Of a DNA stretch of 64,000 bases, positions 1 through 10,257 are shown in pieces. Position 1 is the stretch's first letter, and every line of letters begins with the position of its first letter. A program made the position numbers and the translations under genes. This DNA comes from Cerrena zonata (Eukaryota > Basidiomycota > Agaricomycetes > Polyporales > Cerrenaceae): NCBI GenBank assembly GCA_038087015.1, contig JASBNA010000058.1:1-64000 (forward strand), written 5' to 3'. The notes beneath the pieces were generated by a model that saw only the letters and a list, made by a program, of their open reading frames with translations, was not told the DNA's origin and made no database searches.

Positions 1-142
1 AACGACATTTATATTCCGGTCAAGTTTGGGAATAAAAAAGTCGTCCTTTTTAAGATTTGCTCGGAAGTTGGAACTGTAAAAAACATAACCGCGACCACAA
101 TAAACACAACTCTATCAGCTAAATACAACAGTCTGACTAAGT

Positions 143-1153
143 ATGGACAACAGAAATGAATCTCTCAGAAGAAACAGATCATCCTCAAATATAGCAGATA
201 CCTCATCGCAACTGCAACATGAATTACAAATTCAAGAAACAATCCCCGCCGACGAAATTATTGATTCGTTAGCTAGTAATGATACAAATCAAGCTAATTA
301 TAATATTGATGATGATATAGATCAAGATAATGATCAAATAGAAGAAATGGGGATGTCTTCGGATCATCAACCAAGTCTTGAGCAAATTCAAAGAGTTTAT
401 TATACTAGAGGTTTAGAAGAATTAGAAAGTTTACAATTGTTAGACTTATCTCCTTTAGCAAATTGGAAATTATCATCTTTTAAGCAAGGTTGTGGGTTGA
501 TTCAATTAAGAGATGATTCTCCTGATACTTTGTGGCAGTCTGATGGTAGTAATGGTAATCAAAACTCTTCAAATAATGGATTAAATAATAATCAGTTAAG
601 TAATCCTCATTCAGTAACAATTCAATTTTCTAAAAAAGTTTCTTTAGAAAGAATATCAATTTTCACTAATTTTTCTCTCGATGAATCTTATACTCCGTCT
701 AAAATAAAAATAATGGCTGGTAGTTCAGGTTGGGATTTAACTGAAGTTTGTACTGTAAATTTTAATAAGCCTATTGGTTGGTCTCATATTATTTTTAATG
801 GTATACGATCAGATGGAGTTTTAAAATGTTTTATAGTCAAGCTAATAATCTTGGCTAATCATCAAGATGGTAAAGATTCTCATATAAGAGCAATAAGGTG
901 TTTTGGTAAAAAATCTTTGAAACAACCTAATATTACTAATTCAAATTCAATTTTACCAAATAATACTACTGAAATTGATGCAAGTATGTTAAGTGGGTTA
1001 ACCAACCAATCAGGAATTCTGTTGAATCATCGTGATAAGGTCCCTGAATTAGATGATGATTCAAACAAAATCTTGGGTAATGTCGATGATATTATTGGGT
1101 TTAATTCTGGATTTCAAAGTATTGAATTGAAAAGTGTTTCATCTATTCGTTAA
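143..1153 (+). CDS. DOC1: Anaphase-promoting complex subunit Doc1/Apc10
   Basis: Subunit of the APC/C ubiquitin ligase that, with Cdc20/Cdh1, helps hold degron-bearing substrates. The DOC (galactose-binding-like jelly-roll) domain spans roughly residues 85-260, with the family stretch LSPLANWKLSSFKQGCG, then DSPDTLWQSDG, and SVTIQFSKKVSLERISI. An Asn-rich insertion follows the DTLWQSDG motif. The N-terminal 80 residues and the tail after the domain are low-complexity and acidic. The protein ends in Ile-Arg, the C-terminal IR tail that Doc1 uses to dock on Cdc27-type TPR subunits. The ATG is the first in frame; its 142-base leader shows no other feature. The 3' end faces BNA6, 17 bases away. 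Confidence 0.93.
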   Translation: MDNRNESLRRNRSSSNIADTSSQLQHELQIQETIPADEIIDSLASNDTNQANYNIDDDIDQDNDQIEEMGMSSDHQPSLEQIQRVYYTRGLEELESLQLLDLSPLANWKLSSFKQGCGLIQLRDDSPDTLWQSDGSNGNQNSSNNGLNNNQLSNPHSVTIQFSKKVSLERISIFTNFSLDESYTPSKIKIMAGSSGWDLTEVCTVNFNKPIGWSHIIFNGIRSDGVLKCFIVKLIILANHQDGKDSHIRAIRCFGKKSLKQPNITNSNSILPNNTTEIDASMLSGLTNQSGILLNHRDKVPELDDDSNKILGNVDDIIGFNSGFQSIELKSVSSIR

Positions 1154-1170
1154 CTATAAAATCTATATAA

Positions 1171-2070
1171 TTAAGCATTGATCTTCAATGAAAAATCAAT
1201 AATATTACATCCTTGGTGAATTGATGATGTTGAGTAAATGTCAATATCATTACATAAATAACTTCCCAAATTTTGTAATGTAAGACCTCCGGAACATTCT
1301 AATAAAAATGATTTATTTTGTCCTTGATAATACTTCTTTAAACTCTGAGCTACTTTTTGTAATTCATCTCCTTTAAAGTTATCTAACATAATAACATCAG
1401 CACCGGCATCAATTGCTTCTCTTGCGTCTTCTTCAGTACTAACTTCAACTTCTACTTTAACTGCAAATCCGCATACTGATCTAGCACTTTTAACTGCTGA
1501 GGTTATACTACCAGTGGATGCAATATGATTATCCTTCAACATCACCATTGAGCTCAAATCATATCTATGGGGATCAACTCCACCAACTAACATTGAATAT
1601 TTTTCAATTTGTCTTAAACCAGGGGTGGTTTTTCTAGTACCGGCAATAAGTCCATTATACCCATTTTCATCGGCCAATTTCTTGGTTATATATGATTGAG
1701 TTGCAATACCTGATGATCTTGATAACAAGTTTAACGCAGTTCTTTCTGCTAAAAGAATCTTATTAGCAGTACCTTTGACTGTAGCAACTACTAACTTCCC
1801 TCCGTTCTTACTTAATTCTTCAGTTCCAATATAGTCACCTTCTTTAAAGTGCCATTCAACAGCCAATTCACACTGCTTGAAAACTTCAGCTGCAAAGGGA
1901 ACCCCACAAATTAATCCACTTTGTTTCATATAAAGTGAAGCAGTTTCTTCTTTGTCTCCAACAACAAAAGCTCCATAATCAAAAGATGGAACATCTTCGC
2001 TGAGAAAATCAGTGATTTGCTGCTTCCATCTACCGTTGACTGGAAGTAAGTGCACGTATCTTGAGGCCAT
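1171..2070 (-). CDS. BNA6: Nicotinate-nucleotide pyrophosphorylase (quinolinate phosphoribosyltransferase)
   Basis: Converts quinolinate and PRPP to nicotinate mononucleotide, CO2 and pyrophosphate, the entry of the kynurenine branch into NAD synthesis; cytosolic. At 299 residues it has normal family length. Visible signatures are the [17 protein letters not shown] helix (about 108-124), GTRKTTPG (144-151), [21 protein letters not shown] (about 162-182) and the barrel strand with [25 protein letters not shown] near 207-231. The start ATG begins [10 protein letters not shown], which suits the family. Convergent with DOC1; its promoter lies in the 191 bases before ECO1. An open frame overlapping its 5' end (2030-2218) is not supported. 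Confidence 0.95.
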   Translation of the reverse strand: MASRYVHLLPVNGRWKQQITDFLSEDVPSFDYGAFVVGDKEETASLYMKQSGLICGVPFAAEVFKQCELAVEWHFKEGDYIGTEELSKNGGKLVVATVKGTANKILLAERTALNLLSRSSGIATQSYITKKLADENGYNGLIAGTRKTTPGLRQIEKYSMLVGGVDPHRYDLSSMVMLKDNHIASTGSITSAVKSARSVCGFAVKVEVEVSTEEDAREAIDAGADVIMLDNFKGDELQKVAQSLKKYYQGQNKSFLLECSGGLTLQNLGSYLCNDIDIYSTSSIHQGCNIIDFSLKINA

Positions 2071-2261
2071 TTTTAGTTTCGATTACTAGTTTAATTTGTA
2101 GTAATTGAGTTGTAGTTGGAAAACTTTCGGTCAACGAGAAAAAAAAAAAAAACTGGGGTGATCTCATTGAATGAAAAAAGATACATCGGTGGAATGGAGC
2201 ATCAACGCGTCTTTCCATTCAAAATACCAGTATTTTGTTACGTTTATAGCTGGGAAATCAA

Positions 2262-3098
2262 ATGAAAAGGTCCCTGGGACAGCTACTATCACCTCTACTG
2301 TCGCAAACTGACGTGGACTCCCCTTCCAAAGATGGGAATCGTGATCTTAAGAGACCTAAGAAAGTCCAATCTCATTTATCAATTCCTTCAAGATCGAAAT
2401 CAATAACATGTAAAGTCTGTGGAATGTGCTACTATGACTATTTCGAGAAGGATAAAAGCATGCATGCAAAGTACCATTCGAGTTTTATAAACGGGTTGAC
2501 TTGGAACTTATCTGATGAACGTTGCATAACTACTTTTAACATTGACTCATCCAAGGGTAGACCAAAATCATTAAAAACTTTAACTGAAGTAAGGATATTA
2601 ATGATTGATAAGAAGTCATCCAGACAAATATCAAAAGTAGATGAACTTTTAAGAATGGTGAACCAGGAATTGAATGCCCTGCCTGCTGCAGAATGGTGGA
2701 AAATGGATCATAAAGATGTCGACATTCAAGGTAAAGCATTTGTTATGGTCATAGAAAATAAAGCAATTGGGTTATGTATCATTGATCCGATCCAAGATCT
2801 GGAAAAGCAGTGTCGATGGATGCTCTATAAGACTCAAAAGATAATACCTCAGCCAACAAATAAACTGATCAAGGTTGGTATTTCAAGAATATGGGTATGC
2901 CATAATTGGAGGCGCCACGGATTAGCTTTGAAATTACTTGAAACCGTCCTTTCCAATATGGTTTACGGAATTACTCTTAATAAAAACAACCTTGGTTTTA
3001 GTCAACCAAGTTTTGCGGGTGGATTATTGGCTAAAAGTTTCAACGGAGTAGTACATAAGACTGGTGAAACTTTAATACCCGTTTACTTAGAAGAATGA
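2262..3098 (+). CDS. ECO1: Cohesin acetyltransferase Eco1/Ctf7
   Basis: Acetylates the Smc3 subunit of cohesin in S phase to establish sister-chromatid cohesion; nuclear, replication-associated. The 278-residue protein has the expected layout. A basic N-terminus is followed by a C2H2 zinc finger (Cys50, Cys53, His68, His72) and the stretch HSSFINGLTW typical of Eco1/Esco proteins. The C-terminal acetyltransferase fold contains GISRIWVCHNWRRHGLALKLLE, where RRHGLA forms the acetyl-CoA loop. The end reads AGGLLAKSFNGVVHKTGETLIPVYLEE, close to the family end with its conserved Tyr. No PCNA-binding box of the classical Q-x-x-L form is evident. Together with DOC1 and the CENP-T gene it makes a chance cluster of chromosome-segregation genes. 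Confidence 0.94.
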   Translation: MKRSLGQLLSPLLSQTDVDSPSKDGNRDLKRPKKVQSHLSIPSRSKSITCKVCGMCYYDYFEKDKSMHAKYHSSFINGLTWNLSDERCITTFNIDSSKGRPKSLKTLTEVRILMIDKKSSRQISKVDELLRMVNQELNALPAAEWWKMDHKDVDIQGKAFVMVIENKAIGLCIIDPIQDLEKQCRWMLYKTQKIIPQPTNKLIKVGISRIWVCHNWRRHGLALKLLETVLSNMVYGITLNKNNLGFSQPSFAGGLLAKSFNGVVHKTGETLIPVYLEE

Positions 3099-3157
3099 TG
3101 ATATAAATGCAAAAAAAAAAAAAACAAAGAAATAAATAATCTTATATTTACAATGAT

Positions 3158-4348
3158 TTATTCGCCAAATACTTGTTGGTCACTTGCAACGTTAACCAAA
3201 TCCTCAACCTTACCATAAACAGCAGCAGTTAACCCACCATTAATCAAAATTTTGAGACCTCTAGGAATTGCCCCTTTGAACATGGCAGTAGGGCCTTGCG
3301 ATAAGAATAATTTAAAAGCTGTACTCAATGAATCTCTATAAACAAGTTTCCCGTTTTTCAGCTGTAAATGGGTCTTAATAACATCCAAAGGTTGAGTGGC
3401 TAAAACAACAGCTGTTGATGAAAGAACATGTAATCCCACCAGCTGTATTGCAGTGTGTTTATGGCCGAACCAACTTTGTTCATTACTGGTGTTATGAGGA
3501 TCTATCAATTGTCTAGTGGCATTATATGTTGATAACCAGACTCCAGAAAGGGCTATCTGTCTAATAAATGTAATACAGGTACCTGAAGTAAATGCAGACA
3601 TTCCTTTTAATTGATACATTTCTTTAATGGTGTGTAGAAATGTTGATGATGGTGATTTATTATATTTCATCTTCAAGCTATCAAGTTTTGTAGTATTATG
3701 ATAATTTGGATGTATCTTATTTGAACCTTGATTGAATTTAGATGTAGGTCTTGCTCCTTTCAATTGGGCATAGAGTTCAGAAGTTAAATATGCATGGGGC
3801 GAAACATATTGCTTGGAGAAGATATTTTGAATAGGTTTATGATGTTTGTTACTAACGTAATGTCCGGTAACATCAAAACGATCAGAGTATTTAATAATTT
3901 CATTATGTAATAACATATTTTGAACCATAGTTATCTTTATATTTTCAAATGGAATAATCCAAAGAGTTTCAATAAACCCACTCATTGCCCCAGCTATCAC
4001 CATTCTTGGAGCACTTGTCTTTTGTCTATGTTCTCCATTTGCATCATGGGTATCAATAGACATAAATTTCGACAGCCAGTTATACAGGATTATTCGGGCA
4101 CTATTCTTGAACAAGTTTCCAATTACTAGAGCACTACCACCCTTGAAAAACTGTCCAATTGTTTTAGAATATGCAACTTCAAGATTATGCTTTTTCAAAA
4201 GGGCATTATTGGTAAGTTGCTGTTGGGTTTTCATTGAGTCTAGAGGGTAAGTAAACGTGGCAGAAACGGCCGAAGCGAAAAACCCTGAAACCAACGCCGT
4301 GAGTAAGCTATCACCATTATTCAAGTTATCTTGTGAAGGTACTGACAT
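3158..4348 (-). CDS. Mitochondrial carrier (SLC25) family protein, YFR045W/Mrx20-like
   Basis: Predicted solute carrier of the mitochondrial inner membrane. Three carrier signatures are visible: PLDSMKTQQQ in repeat 1, PFENIKITM in repeat 2 and PLDVIKTHL in repeat 3, each P-x-[D/E]-x-x-[K/R]. The protein is longer (396 residues) than a typical 300-residue carrier because of a hydrophilic insertion of about 90 residues after repeat 2's first helix, rich in His, Tyr and Lys. The family resembles the citrate-transporter branch, and the closest yeast relative I can suggest is YFR045W; the substrate cannot be read from sequence. The open frame continues nine codons upstream to a TTG, but the first ATG (MSVPSQDNLN) is taken as start. 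Confidence 0.72.
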   Translation of the reverse strand: MSVPSQDNLNNGDSLLTALVSGFFASAVSATFTYPLDSMKTQQQLTNNALLKKHNLEVAYSKTIGQFFKGGSALVIGNLFKNSARIILYNWLSKFMSIDTHDANGEHRQKTSAPRMVIAGAMSGFIETLWIIPFENIKITMVQNMLLHNEIIKYSDRFDVTGHYVSNKHHKPIQNIFSKQYVSPHAYLTSELYAQLKGARPTSKFNQGSNKIHPNYHNTTKLDSLKMKYNKSPSSTFLHTIKEMYQLKGMSAFTSGTCITFIRQIALSGVWLSTYNATRQLIDPHNTSNEQSWFGHKHTAIQLVGLHVLSSTAVVLATQPLDVIKTHLQLKNGKLVYRDSLSTAFKLFLSQGPTAMFKGAIPRGLKILINGGLTAAVYGKVEDLVNVASDQQVFGE

Positions 4349-4530
4349 CTTTGGTAGTTTATAGCTATTCTTCAATAAAGAGAACTTAAAAAAAAAAATT
4401 AGACTGAAATATCTAATGCGTGAGAAAGGAAAAATAGAATAAAGTAGCAGAAATCAAAAACATAAACAAACTTGATCTTATCGTTTTTACTTTTATCTTG
4501 CAACTACCCTTCCACCCAGATGATCCTACC

Positions 4531-6749
4531 ATGGATCTGACCAACCTTGTGCATCAGAAGCTGCTTTCTCCTACCAGGAGTAGGACTGAACCGTCGACCC
4601 CTCTGCGGAAAAGTTATAAGGACCGATGAGACTCTAATAAATATACCCATGTCTGATTCAAGACTACGAGGCAGGACCCGGACTAGTGATATTCATCTTC
4701 CTCCTCAAGAGCTTCCAGATATAATAGCTGCCTTGAATCGCTCCGGCAGGTCCGAGTCTCGTCTGCGAGCGCGTCCTAGATCTCGTTCAAGACCTCGTAC
4801 TCCTGAAGCTGAACACCTATCCGTCGAAGTCATCGAAGGTCCAGTGACCATTATGTTTCAAGATCAATTCGAAGAAGAAGATCATCAACTGGAATGCTCC
4901 AAGAGCAGCAGCCATCGTACGACCCTAACTATGGAGGGTCAATTACCATTGGGTACTTACGAGCTTTATGTAAAGTTCTGATCGAGGAACAAAATAGACA
5001 AGCTCAAGAGAAGCAACCATCACCCCCGGATAACTCGAAAGAATATAAAGAGAAGAGACACTTGTATCCCAACCTACTGTCGCAGAATAATGATCGATTA
5101 CACAATGACAACATACCCCAGGAATTCGATCATTCGCTTCCATTACCATCAGACGAAGTACTTGGATCACCTATTAATCATCATCGTATAGTAGACGATT
5201 TTGATGGGGATACCGATGGAGCTGTTACAAACAAGAAGTTAGAAGACCCTTTACTGCTGAACATCATGACTCCAAGGGAAAGTGGGTTCTTAGAAGATCA
5301 GGAGTATCCCCGCCAAAGGCCTGGATTTAAATCATATCTCGAACGGATTATAGAAAGCCAAAGGAAAAGAAAGAATAGGAAGACCACCCTGACGATCAAT
5401 TTCACTGTCGATGAGTCACCTGAAAGTACAGACAGAAGTGAAATTCAAATCAAAGGTGTTACAGAGCGTGAAAATGAAGACACAACAGGGTTTATTATAA
5501 AAGATTTAACAGAATTGGAAGAATCAGAAAAAACTAAGAGAAACACTTCTACTGCAAACCTGGGAGTCGTTACGCCACCAGATGCTTCAAAAGAAATATC
5601 GAACTTTACCCACGAAACACCGGAACAGAAACACCCTGGGCTATTTACAAGATCCCAAGTCAGCGGAAGGTTGAGCCTCAACCTAATAATGTTCCTGAAT
5701 CACAAGAAAAGGAAGTGATAGCATTTGAACCAGACCAATTCAATATCGAACAACCCCAACTTGAGAATGAGGAACATTACCAAGATGATATGAATAATTT
5801 AGATAATGTAGAAATGATGAGTCCTGAAGGCCCAAACACGAAATTGAGTCTGAAACAATCGCTGGCAGAAGATCAGAGAATCAGTTCAAATGACTCCTCA
5901 ATTCATCAATCCTTCGAGCAGATTGACATAGGCGACTTACAATATAATGACTATTCGAATTCACAATACTCCCCAAGCAAGATTGTTACGCCATCAAACG
6001 CTAGCACCGACTATCCCAATCAAGACGACCATGCTATCCAAACAGACTCACCTGAAGGAATGATTCGTGAGCAATACATGCTAGGTAGTGATGATTTGGA
6101 AGAAACACAGAGAGATTTCCTTGAGGAACATGAAAGCCGTGTCGAAGAAGCTAAAGAAGACGTTGTTACATCGAAAAACAAGATAATTTCTACTTCATCC
6201 AATGAAGGGTCTAAGAAAATTACTGTTCAAAAAATTCCCCTGTCAACAACTAGCCATATCCCCATCCGAATGGTAAAAGATTTGGTTAAGACAATCAGCA
6301 CTACGTCTTTTAGCCAAAATCCAGGGCCACCTAGGAAAAAGAAGAAGTTGGAGCAAATCCCAACCACGATACAACAAACCCTTAAAGAGTTGTCCGAGGA
6401 TTTTCTACAAAATATAGTTTCAGATTTGGAAGCATTTGCGCTCCATAGAAAATCTAAACGTATTGGACTTAAGGACGTGCTATTATTTTTGAATAGAGTA
6501 AAAGATTCTGAAGAGGATAACTGCAGTGAAGTTGAGAATATTTCCAAGTTGGCTCAAAGGTTTTTACCCTTGGAGTCATTAATCTTGCTCGACAACAGCT
6601 TGGCTGACAGTATGGAGCCTAAGAATCATTCCTCGGGTAGGAAGAAAGATTCTAAAAAGACAGAAGTGAAAGGTGAAAAAGCCTCGCAGGAAAGCATACG
6701 AACTGAAACAAGACACTTGGGTGGATTTAGTGATTCTGAGGAAAATTAG
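4531..6749 (+). CDS. CNN1: CENP-T/Cnn1-like kinetochore protein, frame-broken in this sequence
   Basis: Inner-kinetochore histone-fold protein that links centromeric chromatin to the Ndc80 complex. The call rests on the C-terminus. The stretch IPIRMVKDLVKTI, then DFLQNIVSDLEAFALHRKSK and IGLKDVLLFLNRV, forms a histone fold, and the extension KLAQRFLPLESLILL matches the CENP-T signature (DLEAFA-H ... ER-LPLE). The N-terminus from ATG 4531 reads MDLTNLVHQKLLSPTRSRTE and then TPLRK, suiting the Ndc80-binding end. The frame is interrupted three times: at 4605-4630 (an in-frame TGA ends frame 1), somewhere in 4813-4975, and in 5640-5690. Each segment looks coding on both sides. Likely sequence errors, otherwise a pseudogene. 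The middle is disordered, rich in Arg, Ser and acidic residues. Confidence 0.68.
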
Positions 6750-6835
6750 AAATATCAATTTATAGATCTAGGTGTGTATTATAACTTATGTACATTAAAT
6801 ATAAATAGAATATATACAGGATGTTGAAGATCAAC

Positions 6836-8900
6836 TTAAACTGCCGGCCTTTGGGCAGCTAGTTCATTCTGCTTACCTTTGACCAACTTGTAAAGCTCGA
6901 AAATAGCAGCAGGGGTGATACCTTGAACCCTTCTGGCTTGACCAATTGTCTCAGGTTGAACGGTGTTTAGTAAAGTGCAGACTTCATGAGAAATTTTTAA
7001 GTTTCCTTCATTACTATATTTGAAATTCAAAGGTAAAAGAAGATTTTCATCTGCTTCATATGCTTTGACGTGGGTAGCTTCCTTTTTAGTCCACAATTCA
7101 TATAAACTTTCGACTTCAAGTCTTGATATTAATCTCTTATTAAGTTTATTGTACGCAGGAGGAAGTTCGCCAATTTTATTCAAATGGGGAAGAAGGCCTG
7201 CCATATTGATATCAACATATGACAAAAGCTTGAAAGCGTCGACCGGAGTATTCTTTTTGAAATCGCGATTAACATCTTCTAACAAAGTTCCCCATTTATG
7301 ACCACTCATAGAAATAGACTTCAAATGATCTCTCACGAGCTGGAAAATCTCCAATTCATTTTTAAAATGGTTGTATCTCTCTGAACCAACAGCACCTGCT
7401 GTAAACCCCTTTTCAGTTAGTCTGTAATCAGCATTATCAGATCTTATTGAGACTCTGAATTCAGATCGTGAACTGAACATTCTGTAAGGTTCTTCCACAC
7501 CTTTAGTGATAAGATCATCTATTAAAACACCTGTAAAACCATCAGAACGACGGAGAACCAAAGGCAGTTTATTTTCTGCCGCTAACCCTGCATTTATACC
7601 CGCTATACAACCTTGTGAAGCTGCCTCTTCATAGCCAGTGGTACCATTGATCTGACCAGCTAAGTATAGACCATTGACTAACTTGGTTTCGAGAGTGTTT
7701 TTCAATTCCCTAGGGTCTAAGTAATCATATTCTACACCATAACCCGGTTGAGTCATAGTAACATTTTCACAACCCGGTAACATTCTAACCATCTTTTCTT
7801 GGATATCCTCTGGCATGGTACAGGAAATACCATTTGGATATACAATGTCAGTGTCCAATCCTTCAGGTTCAAGCCAAACCATGTGTGATGATTTTTGTGG
7901 GAACTTAATTATTTTTGATTCGATCGAAGGGCAGTAACGAGGTCCCTTGACTGTTTCTCTTATATGTATTGATTTATCAAGATTATCTGCAATCAAATTA
8001 TGGAAATCGGGATTAGTGTAGGTGATATAGCATTTCATTAGTTTGTCTTCGAGAGAAACCTTATCATTCATGTAAGACATTGGTTGAGGAGGGAAATCCG
8101 AATTTTCTGATTTCAAATTGGAATAATCGATGGTTTTAGAAGATAATCGAGGAGGGGTACCAGTTTTGAGTCTACCAACACGGAAACCTGCTTCCCTGAA
8201 TGTTTTTGATAAGCCAAAAGTGGCCTCTTCGCCCATACGTCCAGAAGGATAGGCTTTTAACCCTATATGTATTTCACCTCCCAAGAAAGTACCAGTAGTT
8301 ACAACCACTTTAGAACATCTTAAAACACGACCATCAGACAAAATAACACCTTTCACTTGACCATAGTTTCTTCCAGAAAAATCAACACCACTATGGGAGG
8401 GATCTATGATGATATCTTCAACTTGTGCTTCTAAAACAGATAAATTTGGATAGTTAAGGATTACTTTTTGCATCTCTTCCAAGTAAATTTTACGGTCTAT
8501 CTGGGCACGAGGTCCATGCACTGCTGGTCCCCTAGAAGCATTCAAAACTTTGAAGTGAATACCAGCCTTATCGGTGACCTTAGATGAAACCCCATCCAAT
8601 GCATCAACTTCACGAAGAAGAGTACCTTTCCCCACACCTCCCATCGATGGGTTACAAGAGGCTGTACCTATCTTGTTTATGAAAGGAGTTACCAAGGTAG
8701 TCTTAGAGCCTGTACGAGCTGACCCTGTAGCTGCTTCACATCCAGCATGGCCACCTCCAATAACGATAACGGGATGTTCATTTGCATCATCGAGAAGCCT
8801 TTGCAAGTCCGAATTGATGATGATCGATCTGCTTGGACTAGACTCGACGCACAGCAGAGAACCGTGTTCGCCTCACTAAAGAGCCGTTAATCCTGAACAT
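6836..8900 (-). CDS. MTO1: Mitochondrial tRNA 5-carboxymethylaminomethyl-uridine synthase subunit Mto1 (GidA/MnmG), presequence in another frame
   Basis: FAD/NADH-dependent partner of Mss1 that modifies wobble U34 of mitochondrial tRNAs. The main frame (6836-8806) has the FAD motif [28 protein letters not shown], the GidA block [16 protein letters not shown] and the C-terminal helical domain with [13 protein letters not shown]. That frame contains no ATG before the FAD motif; it runs open upstream to a stop near 8873. An ATG at 8900 in another frame gives twenty residues, [20 protein letters not shown], a typical Arg-rich, acid-free mitochondrial presequence, ending at TAG 8838-8840. The two parts are joined only if one base is missing around 8838-8850. 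I therefore extend the gene to 8900 with one frame change. Confidence 0.9.
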
Positions 8901-9029
8901 TATACTCAGATCTGTAGTTATCAGTCGAAGAAGTACTTGATTTTTCAAGTATGATAATTACAAATGAATAAAGTCTGTATGCAGTTTTTTTTTTTTTTTC
9001 TTTTGGTTTGATTTCGAGAAAATGAAAAG

Positions 9030-9048
9030 CTTTAAGCTCATCTCATCA
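9030..9048 (+). promoter_or_regulatory. PAC-like motif upstream of CMS1
   Basis: The stretch AGCTCATCTC about 55-65 bases before the CMS1 ATG matches the reverse complement of the PAC element (GCGATGAGCT) except for one base. PAC elements mark ribosome-biogenesis promoters in yeasts, which suits CMS1. The match is imperfect and could be chance. Confidence 0.3.
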
Positions 9049-9098
9049 AGAAAACATTATTTGCAATCGTTTCAGTTTTGAATCGACGATCACAAATT

Positions 9099-9984
9099 AT
9101 GAGTAAAACGGACGTCAAACCTGTGTCTGCTGGAGCAGATGATCTAGATGATGGTCTTGATTATGAGGTTGACCTTTCAGCTTCCGACAACGAAGATGTC
9201 ATCTGATTCAAGATGAGGAGGAAACTAAATCAAAAGATGAGCCTAAGCACCAAACCGAAAGTAACGAGGGAGGAAAGAAGAGAAAGGCAAAGTCTTCTAA
9301 ATTACAGGAGAAGAAAAGAATAAAAATGGAAATTGATATGTCCCAGAAGAAAAATTTGTCCACAGAAGCAGCACCTGAAGTTATTGCCGATTACATTAAT
9401 AACAAGATACGCCAAAAGAACTCCGAATTGTCAGCTTTAGAATTATCCGAGCTCTACTTGAATAAGTCCGACTTCAGATCAACTTCAGAAATTAATGATA
9501 AGCCTAGGAACTTGGACAATTTATCAGCATTTATCGATTCTAAATTCAAAAACATGTTACCTAATACGTCAAAGAAAAATAAGAAGGCATCGAAGAATAA
9601 AAACCAAAAGGATGATGAATCTGAATCTAAAGATGAACGTAAATTTATTTCCATTCTTTCCATGTCTGCTATTCGTGCCTGTGATATCATCGTGCCCTTC
9701 GTGATATACCAGGAGCATCTTTGAAATTAATCAATAAAAACAAATTGCATGTTGATCTTAATTTAGTTAAAAGTACCAGATCAAGAGTTCTTTGCTGTAC
9801 ACCAGGAAGATTACTCAAGGTTTTGGATAGCGAAGAACTGCAACTTAAAGGTGAAGAAATAAAGATTGTGATACTTGACAATTCATATTTGGATCAAAAA
9901 CAACAAAACGTAATGGATATCAAAGGGACCTTTGAATGCTTAAAGGCTTTGGCGGATAAAGGATCTAAAATTTATTTATATTAA
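9099..9984 (+). CDS. CMS1: Cms1-like small-subunit processome protein, frame-broken
   Basis: Homologue of yeast Cms1/human CMSS1, a helicase-like protein without full helicase motifs that is associated with 90S pre-ribosomes. From ATG 9099 the start MSKTDVKP and DDLDDGLDYEVDLSASDNED matches the acidic family N-terminus, then a TGA stops the frame near 9207. A second frame (about 9205-9700) has the Lys-rich region and ISILSMSAIRACDI, and a third (about 9690-9984) has SRVLCCTPGRLLKVL, IKIVILDNSYLDQK and VMDIKG. These blocks match CMSS1 (SSAVRA, VGTPGRI, DQKLRRMMDI) in order. Two apparent one-base losses, near 9200 and 9690-9705, would join them. About 295 residues if whole. Confidence 0.75.
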
Positions 9985-10041
9985 GCTTATTTCAATTCTT
10001 TAAAAGCCAATGTACATTAAAAATTATTTACAAATATATAC

Positions 10042-10209
10042 TTAGCAAACCAGAAGAGGCAAGTAAAGACCTTTGTTAGACTTGTAGAACTCTTTAATAC
10101 CTTTTAAGATGGCTTTAGAATCATTCTCACTTATGGTTTTATGCGAACTATTAATCTCCTTCAAAATTTCTAGACCCGACTTCGTTTGATTCATCAATTG
10201 GTTCTGCAT
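10042..10209 (-). CDS. Small ORF or terminal exon of COG1
   Basis: A 55-codon open frame beginning MQNQLMNQTKSGLEILKEIN and ending GLYLPLLVC, just downstream of the COG1 stop and on the same strand. It is too short for a 60-codon cut-off. Its composition (mixed, amphipathic, Lys/Glu pairs) looks coding. Two readings are possible: a separate small protein, or the last exon of COG1. The segment 10204-10263 would make a 60-base intron beginning GTATAA, containing TGCTAAT as branch site and ending GCAG, in phase 0 on both sides. The 5' site is not the standard GTATGT, so this stays open. Confidence 0.4.
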   Translation of the reverse strand: MQNQLMNQTKSGLEILKEINSSHKTISENDSKAILKGIKEFYKSNKGLYLPLLVC

Positions 10210-10257
10210 TTGCAAAACTTAATATGTACATAAGATTAGCATAAACAGCATCTGAGT

